Assembly (NCBI GenBank): GCA_018645325.1
Contig: JABGOU010000001.1
Location: 1-64,000, forward strand
Origin: Desulfobacula sp.
GTDB lineage: Bacteria; Desulfobacterota; Desulfobacteria; Desulfobacterales; Desulfobacteraceae
Direction of reading: 5' to 3'
Length of the DNA: 64,000 nt
A program made the position numbers and the translations under genes. Numbering within the stretch: the stretch's first letter is position 1; each line of letters starts with the position of its first letter. The notes under the pieces are model-generated. The model saw only the letters and a list, made by a program, of their open reading frames with translations, made no database searches and had not been told where the DNA came from. Below are positions 44,837 through 53,374 of the stretch, one piece after another.

Positions 44837-45472
44837 ATGATGACTGATTTTAATGCAATGATCGAAGCTCTTGTTGCCTGTGACACTGCAAAAGTAACAA
44901 GCCTTGTAAATGATGCTCTGGCCCAGAATATCCCGGCCGTTGAAATTCTCAACAAAGGCCTTATCGCCGGCATGGACATCGTGGGTGAAAAAATGGAAAA
45001 CGGTGACATGTTTATCCCTGAAGTCCTGATGGCTGCCAAAGCTATGGCAGGCTGTGTAGCTACTCTGAAGCCCCTTTTGGGAGAGGGTGAATCTGTGACT
45101 GGCGCCAGTGTTGTCATTGGAACAGTCAAGGGCGACCTTCATGACATCGGTAAAAACCTTGTATCCATGATGATGGAAAGCGCAGGCATGGAAGTTCATA
45201 ATATAGGTGTTGACATCAGTCCTGAAGAATTTGTAACCCAGATCAAAGAGAAAAATGCCCAGATCGTATGCCTGTCAGCTCTTTTGACCACCACTATGCC
45301 CATGATGAAACAAACCGTGGATGCTATTGTGGAAAGCGGTCTTCGTGACCAGGTAAAAATTCTTGTGGGCGGAGCACCAGTTACCCAGTCCTTTTCCGAT
45401 GAAATCGGTGCAGACGGGTTTGCAGCAGATGCAGGTGCTGCTTCAAAACTTGCTAAAAGCCTTGTAAGCTAA
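44837..45472 (+). CDS. mtgC: Corrinoid methyl-carrier protein (MtgC/MtbC type)
   Basis: 211 aa. The N-terminal helical cap domain (residues ~1-85) precedes a B12-binding Rossmann domain with the cobalt-ligand motif DLHDIG (in GTVKGDLHDIGKNLV), LSALLTTTMP and VGGAPVTQSF. It receives the methyl group from MtgB and hands it to MtgA. It starts 26 bp after mtgB with AAAGGAG; ATG at 44840 is an alternative start. It is the only corrinoid protein seen in the window, so the other MttB homologues may share it. Confidence 0.92.
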   Translation: MMTDFNAMIEALVACDTAKVTSLVNDALAQNIPAVEILNKGLIAGMDIVGEKMENGDMFIPEVLMAAKAMAGCVATLKPLLGEGESVTGASVVIGTVKGDLHDIGKNLVSMMMESAGMEVHNIGVDISPEEFVTQIKEKNAQIVCLSALLTTTMPMMKQTVDAIVESGLRDQVKILVGGAPVTQSFSDEIGADGFAADAGAASKLAKSLVS

Positions 45473-45505
45473 GTAGGACGTATAAACACGGGAGAAAAAT
45501 AGACT

Positions 45506-46306
45506 ATGTTTGAAGTAATAGGAGAAAGAATAAACACCTCCAGAAAATTAGTCCAGGCCGCCGTTGCTGATCGGGATGCTGACTATATAATCGACGATGT
45601 ACAAAAACAGCAGGAAGCAGGCGCCAATTTTATTGATGTTAATGCAGGGGCCCGCATCGGTCATGAAACCGAGGACATGAAATGGCTGTTGGACACAATC
45701 CAGCCAATTGCTACAGTTCCCCTCACCCTTGACAGTCCAGACCCTGCTGTTCTGGAAATGGCTTTCAAGATGGTGGAGAAAACCCCCATGATCAACTCCA
45801 TCAGCCTGGAAAAAGAACGGTTTGATGCCATGATGCCTTTTCTTGATGGAAAAGAGTGTAAAGTTATTGCACTTTGCATGGATGATGCCGGGATGCCCAA
45901 CTCTTCCGATGATATCCTTGCCCGTGCAAAAAGCCTGGTTCAAGAACTCAACAAGATAGGCATTCCAACTGCCGCAATTTATGTGGATCCGCTGGTCCAG
46001 CCTATCAGTGTCGAGTCCAACAAGGGAACAATGGTCCTGGATGCGGTCCGGGCAATAAAAGCACTCTTCCCTGAGGTCCATATAACAGGTGGTCTGTCCA
46101 ACATTTCCTATGGGCTGCCCCAGAGAAAAATCATCAATAGGACATTTGTCTCCCTGATGATGGATGCAGGAATGGATTCCGCCATTATTGATCCTTTGGA
46201 TAAAAAAATAATGGCCACAATCAGAACAGCAGATATGCTTTTAGGGCAAGATGCTTTCTGCATGAACTATCTTAAAGGAGTTCGCTCAGGAGCCATTGAA
46301 AGTTAG
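45506..46306 (+). CDS. mtgA: Methylcobamide:tetrahydrofolate methyltransferase (MtgA type)
   Basis: 266 aa, a pterin-binding (DHPS-like TIM barrel) enzyme: VIGERINTSRKL at the N-terminus, ANFIDVNAGARIGHE and LTLDSPDPAVLEMA, VYVDPLVQPIS-type loop and VHITGGLSNISYGLP. It transfers the methyl group from the corrinoid protein to tetrahydrofolate, giving methyl-THF for the Wood-Ljungdahl pathway. It is 33 bp after mtgC, with GGGAGAA. A strong terminator at 46341-46380 closes the operon. Confidence 0.92.
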   Translation: MFEVIGERINTSRKLVQAAVADRDADYIIDDVQKQQEAGANFIDVNAGARIGHETEDMKWLLDTIQPIATVPLTLDSPDPAVLEMAFKMVEKTPMINSISLEKERFDAMMPFLDGKECKVIALCMDDAGMPNSSDDILARAKSLVQELNKIGIPTAAIYVDPLVQPISVESNKGTMVLDAVRAIKALFPEVHITGGLSNISYGLPQRKIINRTFVSLMMDAGMDSAIIDPLDKKIMATIRTADMLLGQDAFCMNYLKGVRSGAIES

Positions 46307-46340
46307 ATCAAGCAGTAATTAAACGAATAATTGACAAAAA

Positions 46341-46380
46341 GCCGCTGCCATTGAATTTCATCAATGGCAGCGACTTTTTA
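46341..46380 (+). terminator. Rho-independent terminator of the mtg operon
   Basis: GCCGCTGCCATTGA and TCAATGGCAGCGAC form a 14-bp stem (one G-T pair) with a 6-nt loop, followed by TTTTTATTTT. It lies 34 bp after the mtgA stop. Confidence 0.9.
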
Positions 46381-46404
46381 TTTTCTTTAAAAGTAAAATT
46401 ATTT

Positions 46405-46538
46405 GTAATTGTTCAGCCCGTTAAAAAAATTATCCCCAAAGCCCTGTCTGATGGATATTTGCATGAGGTTAAGCGTTTAGCATCGAAACAAATATCCATC
46501 AGACAGGGCGGATTCAAGCGTAAGAGCTGAATAATTAC
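46405..46538 (+). mobile_element. 134-bp palindromic MITE, copy 4 (IS66-like ends)
   Basis: Ends are GTAATTGTTCAGCCCGTTA and (inverted) GTAATTATTCAGCTCTTA, flanked by an exact 8-bp duplication AATTATTT (46397-46404 and 46539-46546). Inner arms GCCCTGTCTGATGGATATTTG and its perfect reverse complement flank a 26-nt centre. It lies between the convergent mtgA terminator and the usp gene. Confidence 0.9.
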
Positions 46539-46671
46539 AATTATTTTTTTTATCTTGTTTTAAAAATTCACATCTCTAAAAAATGCATAAAAGAACCTGC
46601 AAGTACAACAAAAATCAGCAAACTGACTGCCAATGCTATCATCCCTAAAATTTACAGCTTTCTTTTGTGTG

Positions 46672-47061
46672 CTACTTTACTGAAAGAACAGGACAATGTG
46701 CCTCTAAAATAATGTATTGTGCTGTCGATCCAAAAACAAGCTTTCCCACTTTTGATTTTTTCTTGATGCCTATAATAATTTCATCAACTTGTTTTTCCTT
46801 GGCATACCATACAATATCTTCAGCAGGAGTAAGACCTCTGATAAGAACATGGGTTTCACATTCAACCCCATGGCTTACAAATATTTCCTGTCCCAGTTCT
46901 TCGAGCTGGCTTTCCAACTGTTTTATTGTCCGCAGCTTTGTATCAGGCGCACAGGTTCTGGCCAGGTATACATACGCACCCAGTTTTTTGGCCCGCAAAA
47001 ATGCCTGATCCATTACCTTTGAGGTGGATATATTCTTGTCATATGCAATTAATATCTTCAT
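46672..47061 (-). CDS. Universal stress protein (UspA family)
   Basis: 129 aa. The N-terminus MKILIAYDKNISTSK and the C-terminal IIIGIKKKSKVGKLVFGSTAQYIILEAHCPVLSV fit the UspA fold. The ATP-binding G-2x-G-9x-G(S/T) motif is reduced here (GIKKKSKVGKLVFGST), as in some family members. It follows etfA by 57 bp in the same direction with AAAGGAGG, and is probably the last gene of the dimethylglycine dehydrogenase operon. Confidence 0.88.
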   Translation of the reverse strand: MKILIAYDKNISTSKVMDQAFLRAKKLGAYVYLARTCAPDTKLRTIKQLESQLEELGQEIFVSHGVECETHVLIRGLTPAEDIVWYAKEKQVDEIIIGIKKKSKVGKLVFGSTAQYIILEAHCPVLSVK

Positions 47062-47118
47062 AATCCTCCTTTGTATGGTGTGATTTATTTCTCATTTCTC
47101 ATAGTTCAAAATTCAAGG

Positions 47119-48051
47119 TTAAAGTTTTTCAGTTAAAACAGGGACCACATCAAAGATATCCCCCACAATGCCATAATCACACTTGGAAAAAATAGGTGCA
47201 TCCTTGTCCTCGTTAATGGCTACAATGACCTTTGATGTTTTCATGCCGGCAAAATGCTGAACTGCACCTGAAACGCCGCAAGCAATGTATAGTCTTGGGC
47301 TTACTGTTTTACCGGTCTGGCCAACCTGCATTGAATGGGGTGCGAAACCCGCATCCACTGCAGCCCTGGAAGCACCAACTGCTGCGCCTAATTTTTGAGC
47401 ACATGCTTCAAGCATTTGATAGTTTTCAGCTGCCTTGATTGCCCGTCCGCCTGTTATGATAACTGGAGCTTCAGTCAGATCCAATTTTCCGCCGGCATCT
47501 TTTTTGAGTTCCACAATCTTGATCAATCCAGGATCTGCTGCATCAGACGTAAACTCCACTATTTCTCCAGCGCCGGGCGAGGGCACAGGTTCGATGGAAT
47601 TGGGTCGGATGGTACACAGAAGAAGGGATCCGTTTACCTTGAGAGTGGCAAAGGTTTTACCGGAAAAATGTGATTTTAATACTGTTTTATCTTCAATATT
47701 AACCTGCACACAATCAGATACCAAAGGCTCATCCATTATGGCGGCAACTCTTGCAAACAAATCTTTACCTGTTGTGCTTGCTGTTCCCAAAAGAGCTTCA
47801 AGATTATATTCCTTAACAGCGGCTGCAATCACCTGTGCCTGAAGATCCGGGCTTGATGAAAAATCACCTAATGATTTAATGTCAACTATTACGGCTGCGC
47901 CATATTCAGCTAAACTGGTCTTTACGGCAGAAGCATCATGGCCCATCACCAGTGCATAGATCTCCTGACCGGTGGCAGCCGTCATTACACCAAAGCTTGT
48001 CTCTTTTACCACATTGTTTTCAATTTCAATTAATATTCCTGTCCTGGCCAT
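47119..48051 (-). CDS. etfA: Electron transfer flavoprotein alpha subunit
   Basis: 310 aa. The C-terminal FAD domain has [59 protein letters not shown] and [12 protein letters not shown], all standard EtfA landmarks. No extra ferredoxin domain is fused. With EtfB it should accept electrons from the adjacent dimethylglycine dehydrogenase-like enzyme and pass them to the quinone pool through an ETF:quinone oxidoreductase not in this window. It follows etfB by 18 bp with AAGGAG. Confidence 0.94.
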   Translation of the reverse strand: MARTGILIEIENNVVKETSFGVMTAATGQEIYALVMGHDASAVKTSLAEYGAAVIVDIKSLGDFSSSPDLQAQVIAAAVKEYNLEALLGTASTTGKDLFARVAAIMDEPLVSDCVQVNIEDKTVLKSHFSGKTFATLKVNGSLLLCTIRPNSIEPVPSPGAGEIVEFTSDAADPGLIKIVELKKDAGGKLDLTEAPVIITGGRAIKAAENYQMLEACAQKLGAAVGASRAAVDAGFAPHSMQVGQTGKTVSPRLYIACGVSGAVQHFAGMKTSKVIVAINEDKDAPIFSKCDYGIVGDIFDVVPVLTEKL

Positions 48052-48069
48052 ATCCTTATTCTCCTTATT

Positions 48070-48840
48070 TTATAAAACCTTTTCATCCTCTTTAAGGATT
48101 CTGACTAGTTCAGTTACCTGATCATCCACAGAGCCTTCAAGCATTTTTGCACCGGATCTTTCTGGTACAGATTCTAATTTTTCCATGATAACTTTACCTT
48201 GAGAAGCTTCAATGCCCAGCTCCAGAAGATCCATCTCCTTGATAACTTTTTTCTTGGCTTTCATGATGTCTGGAAATTTTGGGTATCTTGGTTCATTGAG
48301 TCCCTTTGTTGCCCCGATCACACAGGGCAGACTCATTTCAATAACCTGTTTTACACCACCTTCAATTTCTCTTTGGGCTATTGCTTTACCTTCATCAACA
48401 ATCAGGGATGAAACTTCGTTTACAACAGGCAGGCCAAGGAACTTCGCCAGGCGGTACTGGGTCTGGAAACTTTCTGTGTCAACAGATCCTTTTCCAGTGA
48501 AAATCATATCCGGCAGCCCATCCTCTTCCATGGCCGCTTTTAAGGCCTTTGCCGTCAGTTCACTGTCCAGAAACTGGCTGTCTGTTTTAACAAGAATGGC
48601 CCTGTGGGCCCCCATGGCCATGGCACTCCTTATTGTTGTTACGGCCGAAGCTTTACCCACTGTCACAGTGACTACCTCGCCTCCCTGTTTTTCAACAAGG
48701 GTCACGGCTTCTTCAATACCGTATTCATCATAGGGGTTGGATACAAATTTAATTTCCGAATCTTCAAACCCGTTTTCTCCAGCAATTTTTATAGTTGCTG
48801 CAGTGTCAGGTACATGTTTTACACATACACAAATTTTCAT
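48070..48840 (-). CDS. etfB: Electron transfer flavoprotein beta subunit
   Basis: 256 aa with the EtfB start MKICVCVKHVPDTAATIKI and the AMP-binding region NPYDEYGIEEAVTL; VTVGKASAVTTIRSAMAMGAHRAILV and MIFTGKGSVDTESFQ are further landmarks. It forms the heterodimer with EtfA. The dimethylglycine dehydrogenase gene lies 14 bp upstream in the same operon; GAAGGAAA precedes the ATG. Confidence 0.94.
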   Translation of the reverse strand: MKICVCVKHVPDTAATIKIAGENGFEDSEIKFVSNPYDEYGIEEAVTLVEKQGGEVVTVTVGKASAVTTIRSAMAMGAHRAILVKTDSQFLDSELTAKALKAAMEEDGLPDMIFTGKGSVDTESFQTQYRLAKFLGLPVVNEVSSLIVDEGKAIAQREIEGGVKQVIEMSLPCVIGATKGLNEPRYPKFPDIMKAKKKVIKEMDLLELGIEASQGKVIMEKLESVPERSGAKMLEGSVDDQVTELVRILKEDEKVL

Positions 48841-48854
48841 TATTTGGTTTCCTT

Positions 48855-51275
48855 CTAACTCTTCATTCTCTCATTTTTAGGATCATATAATGGCATGGCC
48901 ACGACTTCGGCACTTCGTGCCCGTCCCAGGATTTCCACATCCATTTTTGTTCCGGTCTTTGCAAATTCAGACTTTATATAGCCCATGGCAATACTTTTTT
49001 CAACCCTGTGGCCATACCCACCTGACGATGTCATACCAATCCGAACTCCATCTTTTAAAATAGGATTATATCCCCATGGATCAGAGTCTTTAGCCTCCAC
49101 AACCAGGCAAACCAGTTTCAACGGTGCACCATCTTGCTTCTGCTTAAGAATACCTTTTTTGCCGATAAATTCCTTATCCAGCTTTACAGTCCAGGCGACA
49201 TTGGTTTCAAGGGGGGTATGATGAACATTCATTTCACTCTTCCATGCCAGGTATCCTTTTTCAAGACGCATGGAATCCATGGCATGCATGCCGATCATAC
49301 GTATATCACTATCAGCACCGGCTTCCATTAGTGCATTGTACACAGATACCTGCTGCTGGATGGGATGGAAAATCTCGAATCCCAGTTCCCCCACGTAGTT
49401 CATGCGGTTGATACGGCATTTAGTCCTGCCCACATAAATTTCCTGTGAAGTGGAAAATTTAAAGGCTTTGCCGGACACATCATTATAAGCTGCCTTGGCA
49501 AGAACCTCCCGGGATTTGGGACCGGCAAGGACCAGACAACCCATTTGATAGGTGATATCTTCCATGATAACGGTGCCGTCCTTGGGAAGATTTTCCAGCA
49601 TCCAATGCTGATCATGCTTTTTACCCACGGAAGCTGTGACACAGAAAAATTCTTCTTTACTCACCCGGGTGACGGTCATGTCGGACTTAAAGTTTCCATT
49701 ATGATCCAGCATGGGGCAAAGGGCGATTCTACCATCTTTTCCCGGTATTTTCTGGCAGGTCATCTTGTTGAGCCAGTCAAAAGCACCCGGGCCTGAAATT
49801 TTTGTTTTGGCAAAACGTGTGAGATCGATGATGCCCACATGGTTCATTAAATGCTTACATTCATTGTCCACATGCTTAAATGCATTGGAACGTCTCCAGG
49901 AGGGTTTTTCATAGGAGTCTTCTCCCTTGGGCGGAAAATAGTTGGGGCATTCCCAGCCATAGTAATCCCCAAATACGGCATTGGCCTGTCTTTGATACTC
50001 GTAGATGGGGCTGGTCCTGTTGGGCCTTGCCGCATCCCTGAATTCGTTGGGATAAATGGTGGAATAAAGTCTTGGATAGGTATCTGCGATCTTTTCCGTG
50101 TTGTATGCCCAGTTTGCAAAGGAACCATATCGCCTGGAATCCACAGCCCAGAGATCAATTTCCGGCTCCCCGTTCATGATCCAACCGGCAAGATAGTGAC
50201 CTATACCACCGGCCTGAGTAATTCCAAAGCTGTAGCCACAGGCCTGGAAAAAGTTTTTCAAGGGGGCGGCGGGTCCAACCAAAGGATCTCCATTGGGAGT
50301 ATAGGTTATGGGGCCGGCTGTAACATGTTTAAATCCAGTATCTCCCAGGATGGGAAATCTTTCCATACCTGCTTCAATGCAATCAGAGATATTGTCAATA
50401 TCCGGATTTATTTCTTCCTGGGCATAGTCCCATGGAACCCCATGCTTTTTCCACTGCTGGCCATTGGCCTCGTACATGCCCAGGATCAAAGAATCCATTT
50501 CCTGGCGAAGATATATTGACTTATCAGGATCACGAATAAGGGGCAGCATGGAATCTGCATCAGCTATGGCATTGATTTTTTCATAAAGGATATGGGTATG
50601 GGCAATGGCGATAGAGGGAATTTCCAGACCGACCATCCTTGATACTTCCGGTGCCCAGAGTCCGGCAGCATTGATCACAAATTCACAGGTAATATCCCCT
50701 TTATCTGTCTTTATAAGCCATTCTCCCGAAGAAGTGTTCTCTATACTTTTTACAAGAGTATGCAGATTGATCTCAACTCCGTGCTGTCTTGCACCCTTGG
50801 CCATGGCCTGGGTCACTGAGTTTGGATCCACATCCCCATCATCAGGCCAGTAAAGGCCTCCCAGCAAACCTTCAGTATTCATAAAAGGATGCATTTTCCC
50901 AATTTCTTCAGGGGTCACATAACTGACATCCAGGCCAAGACAGCGGTTCATTGAATAGGCATATCCCAGCTCATCCATACGGCCCGGGTTGTCTGCTGTC
51001 CTGATGGAACCCGTTGTATGCCATCCTGTGGATTGTCCGGTTTCTTTTTCCAGCTCCTTGAATATTTCAATACTTTTCATATTCACCTGGGTACCATAAA
51101 AATTTGAATGGAAAAAAGAGACATTCCCTGCAGCCATCCATGTGGACCCCGAGGTCAACTCATGTTTTTCCAACAGGACAACTTCATCCTTCCATCCATA
51201 TTTTGCCAGATGATAGGCAACGCTCACACCTATCGCTCCACCACCGATAACAACTGCTCTTGCATTGGTTTTCAT
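48855..51275 (-). CDS. Dimethylglycine/sarcosine dehydrogenase-like flavoprotein (FAD + GcvT domains)
   Basis: 806 aa, three parts: an N-terminal DAO-type FAD domain (VVIGGGAIGVSVAYHL), a central FAO_M region, and a C-terminal aminomethyltransferase (GcvT) fold with GYGHRVEKSIAMGYI near the end. This is the layout of mitochondrial dimethylglycine dehydrogenase, which oxidises an N-methyl group and passes the C1 unit to tetrahydrofolate. The residue that carries FAD covalently in that family (His in STWHAAG) is Met here (STWMAAG), so FAD is probably bound non-covalently. It is followed by etfB and etfA, its likely electron acceptors. A sigma-54 promoter is predicted at 51464-51481. Confidence 0.9.
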   Translation of the reverse strand: MKTNARAVVIGGGAIGVSVAYHLAKYGWKDEVVLLEKHELTSGSTWMAAGNVSFFHSNFYGTQVNMKSIEIFKELEKETGQSTGWHTTGSIRTADNPGRMDELGYAYSMNRCLGLDVSYVTPEEIGKMHPFMNTEGLLGGLYWPDDGDVDPNSVTQAMAKGARQHGVEINLHTLVKSIENTSSGEWLIKTDKGDITCEFVINAAGLWAPEVSRMVGLEIPSIAIAHTHILYEKINAIADADSMLPLIRDPDKSIYLRQEMDSLILGMYEANGQQWKKHGVPWDYAQEEINPDIDNISDCIEAGMERFPILGDTGFKHVTAGPITYTPNGDPLVGPAAPLKNFFQACGYSFGITQAGGIGHYLAGWIMNGEPEIDLWAVDSRRYGSFANWAYNTEKIADTYPRLYSTIYPNEFRDAARPNRTSPIYEYQRQANAVFGDYYGWECPNYFPPKGEDSYEKPSWRRSNAFKHVDNECKHLMNHVGIIDLTRFAKTKISGPGAFDWLNKMTCQKIPGKDGRIALCPMLDHNGNFKSDMTVTRVSKEEFFCVTASVGKKHDQHWMLENLPKDGTVIMEDITYQMGCLVLAGPKSREVLAKAAYNDVSGKAFKFSTSQEIYVGRTKCRINRMNYVGELGFEIFHPIQQQVSVYNALMEAGADSDIRMIGMHAMDSMRLEKGYLAWKSEMNVHHTPLETNVAWTVKLDKEFIGKKGILKQKQDGAPLKLVCLVVEAKDSDPWGYNPILKDGVRIGMTSSGGYGHRVEKSIAMGYIKSEFAKTGTKMDVEILGRARSAEVVAMPLYDPKNERMKS

Positions 51276-51463
51276 TATTAATAAATCTCCTTTAATTCAA
51301 TTGGCCAATACTCTCTGCCATTAAAAAAATAGTGTAAAATTATATTTTTTGTTTTTCTAATATTCATTTCATAAAACAATTAAGGAAATCCCCCTGGATA
51401 ATATATCATTACCAGGATTAATACCAGGGCGTAAATAACGCACACAATCAATCGGGAATTCTA

Positions 51464-51481
51464 TTGCAGGTTGTATGCCAA
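51464..51481 (-). promoter_or_regulatory. Sigma-54 promoter of the dmgdh-etfBA operon
   Basis: On the minus strand TTGGCATACAACCTGCAA has GG and GC separated by exactly 10 bp, close to the TGGCAC-N5-TTGCA consensus. It is about 190 bp upstream of the dehydrogenase start (51275). The second sigma-54 activator gene ends 160 bp to the right. No other feature was found in the 51276-51641 gap. Confidence 0.75.
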
Positions 51482-51641
51482 AGTGGCTTCTTTATATTTG
51501 ATGAAAAACAAAAAATCAAGTAATTTTATAGAACAAAACAGCAGTCAGAGCGTTTATTTTTTAACCATCACACAGTATATAGGAATGAACATCTTAAATA
51601 TTATGTATATCATTTCATTGTTTACCCTGGCGTTGCAAAAG

Positions 51642-53069
51642 TCATGAAGACTCTTTTCGCCTCAGCCTGTATTTTTTCAGCTTATAATGGAAAGACTGGG
51701 GTGAAATACCTAAATTTCTGGCAGCTTTTGCCGCATTGCCGGAGGCCGAGTTTAAAGCATTGACAATTATCTGTCTTTCATTTGCCGCCTGGGTTTGGGC
51801 CAGGTTTGAAGAAAAGACATCTTTGCCGTGCATCAGGGTGTGGGAAGCCTTTACTTCAAGCGTTTTTAGCAGATCTTTTTTTGCAAATGAAAAAATATGG
51901 GATGGCAGATGCGCAAACCTGATAGTTCTGCCTTTGGCCACCACATTCATTGAGGCTTCAATAACATGTTTGAGTTCTCTGACATTCCCGGGCCAATGAT
52001 AACGCCTGAACAAGTCTAAAACACTTTTTGATACATTTCCTACCTCTACATTTAATATTTTATTATATTCCAAAATAAAATACCGGACCAGTTCATCTAA
52101 TTCACCTTTTCTTTCCCTTAAAGGCGGCAGCATGATGAAAACCACTCCCATCCTGTAAAACAGGTCCATTCTTAATCTACCCTTCTGGATAGTTTCCAAA
52201 GGAGGATGCCCCACTGAGCTGATTATTTTTATATCCAGATCAATTTCTTTTAACGAGCCAAGCTTTCTAACCTTTTTCTCCTGAATAACCCTTAAAAGCT
52301 TAACCTGAAGTGTCATTGGCATGGAATCCAATTCATCTAAAAAAATGGTCCCCCCATCAGCCTGCTCAAAAAGGCCACGTTTATTGATAGCACCGGTAAA
52401 CGCTCCCTTTGAAGTTCCAAACAAAATCCCTTCCAGAAGATTTTCAGGAATCGCCGCACAGTTTATCGGGATAAACGGCATTTTTCTTCTTGAGCTGTGA
52501 CTATGAATAGACTGGGCAAATAATTCTTTTCCAGTTCCAGTCTCACCATAAATCATGATTGGAGACGGCGAGTTAGATGACATGGTGGCAATCCGCACAG
52601 CATTGAGCATATCCGGATCTGATCCAATGATATCTGAAAAATGAAACAAGGCTGCGTTACCTGGTTTTTTTTTAAGGGGAGCCCTTATATCCTGGACAAT
52701 GGTTTTTTCCAGAAGCTGATAATCCTTGCAAAAATTAATTGCACCAATCAATATTCCTGATTTATACAAGGGGTAGACATTATTAATAATATTGGCTGCC
52801 TTACCCAGTTTGGTCTGGTACATCTTTGTTTCGTTCATTATGGATCGACCGCTTTTCAGGCAGCGCATTGTAGTGCTGGTATTATCGTTAAGCTTGTAAA
52901 TATCTAAAACTTTCTTTCCCATCACATCTTTTGGGTCTAAATCATCTATCCGGGCCTGGGTTTCGTTATAAAATCTTATTGTTCCTTTTTTATCTGCAAT
53001 CAATATCCCTTCATGCATGGAAGATAAAACCCTGTAAATATCAATATCCTCCAGATTAAGCTTTTCCAT
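51642..53069 (-). CDS. PAS-domain sigma-54-dependent activator (between the dmgdh and MttB-2 operons)
   Basis: 475 aa from the ATG at 53069, preceded by GGGTGGAT; a TTG at 53090 is the other candidate. PAS domain (GILIADKKGTIRFYN), AAA+ domain with GETGTGKE, GAFTGA, GTIFLDELDSMP and RMDLFYRMGVVFIMLPPLRER, and a Fis-type helix-turn-helix (AAKAARNLGISPQSFHYKLKK). It is a clear paralogue of the protein at 41518-43017. It sits between two predicted sigma-54 promoters (51464-51481 minus, 53294-53309 plus) and probably controls both neighbouring operons. Confidence 0.92.
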   Translation of the reverse strand: MEKLNLEDIDIYRVLSSMHEGILIADKKGTIRFYNETQARIDDLDPKDVMGKKVLDIYKLNDNTSTTMRCLKSGRSIMNETKMYQTKLGKAANIINNVYPLYKSGILIGAINFCKDYQLLEKTIVQDIRAPLKKKPGNAALFHFSDIIGSDPDMLNAVRIATMSSNSPSPIMIYGETGTGKELFAQSIHSHSSRRKMPFIPINCAAIPENLLEGILFGTSKGAFTGAINKRGLFEQADGGTIFLDELDSMPMTLQVKLLRVIQEKKVRKLGSLKEIDLDIKIISSVGHPPLETIQKGRLRMDLFYRMGVVFIMLPPLRERKGELDELVRYFILEYNKILNVEVGNVSKSVLDLFRRYHWPGNVRELKHVIEASMNVVAKGRTIRFAHLPSHIFSFAKKDLLKTLEVKASHTLMHGKDVFSSNLAQTQAANERQIIVNALNSASGNAAKAARNLGISPQSFHYKLKKYRLRRKESS

Positions 53070-53238
53070 TACATCCACCCATAAAATCAAAAAATTTTTA
53101 TAATTCTTTTTTCACTATCGCACCCTGCTTCAAATAAATGGCTTGTTTATAAAGGAAATGCAAGAAAAATCAAAAAATTTTTATTTTTTCAGCATTATTC
53201 AAACTTTAACCTCTCGGGTTTTTGACATTAGCCTATTT

Positions 53239-53262
53239 AGTAACTGACCGAAAACCCCTGTA
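53239..53262. repeat. Solo end of the 160-bp MITE-like element
   Basis: AGTAACTGACCGAAAACCCC matches the inverted right end of the element at 10848-11007 (AGTACCTGACCGAAAACCC) except for one base. It may be a deletion relic. It lies 32 bp upstream of a sigma-54 promoter. Confidence 0.4.
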
Positions 53263-53293
53263 TCTCTTAATAACCATTCCCAAAAAAACCATA

Positions 53294-53309
53294 TGGCATG
53301 GATCATGCA
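53294..53309 (+). promoter_or_regulatory. Sigma-54 promoter of the MttB-2 operon
   Basis: TGGCATGGATCATGCA has GG (53295-53296) and GC (53307-53308) with exactly 10 bp between, and 5 of 6 bases of TGGCAC are present. The MttB-2 ATG is at 53375. The rest of the 53070-53374 gap shows only the repeat end at 53239. Confidence 0.8.
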
Positions 53310-53374
53310 GATTTTGACACAACATCAAATATTTTACACATATTGACAACTATACAGACCAGGGGAGAAAGATC

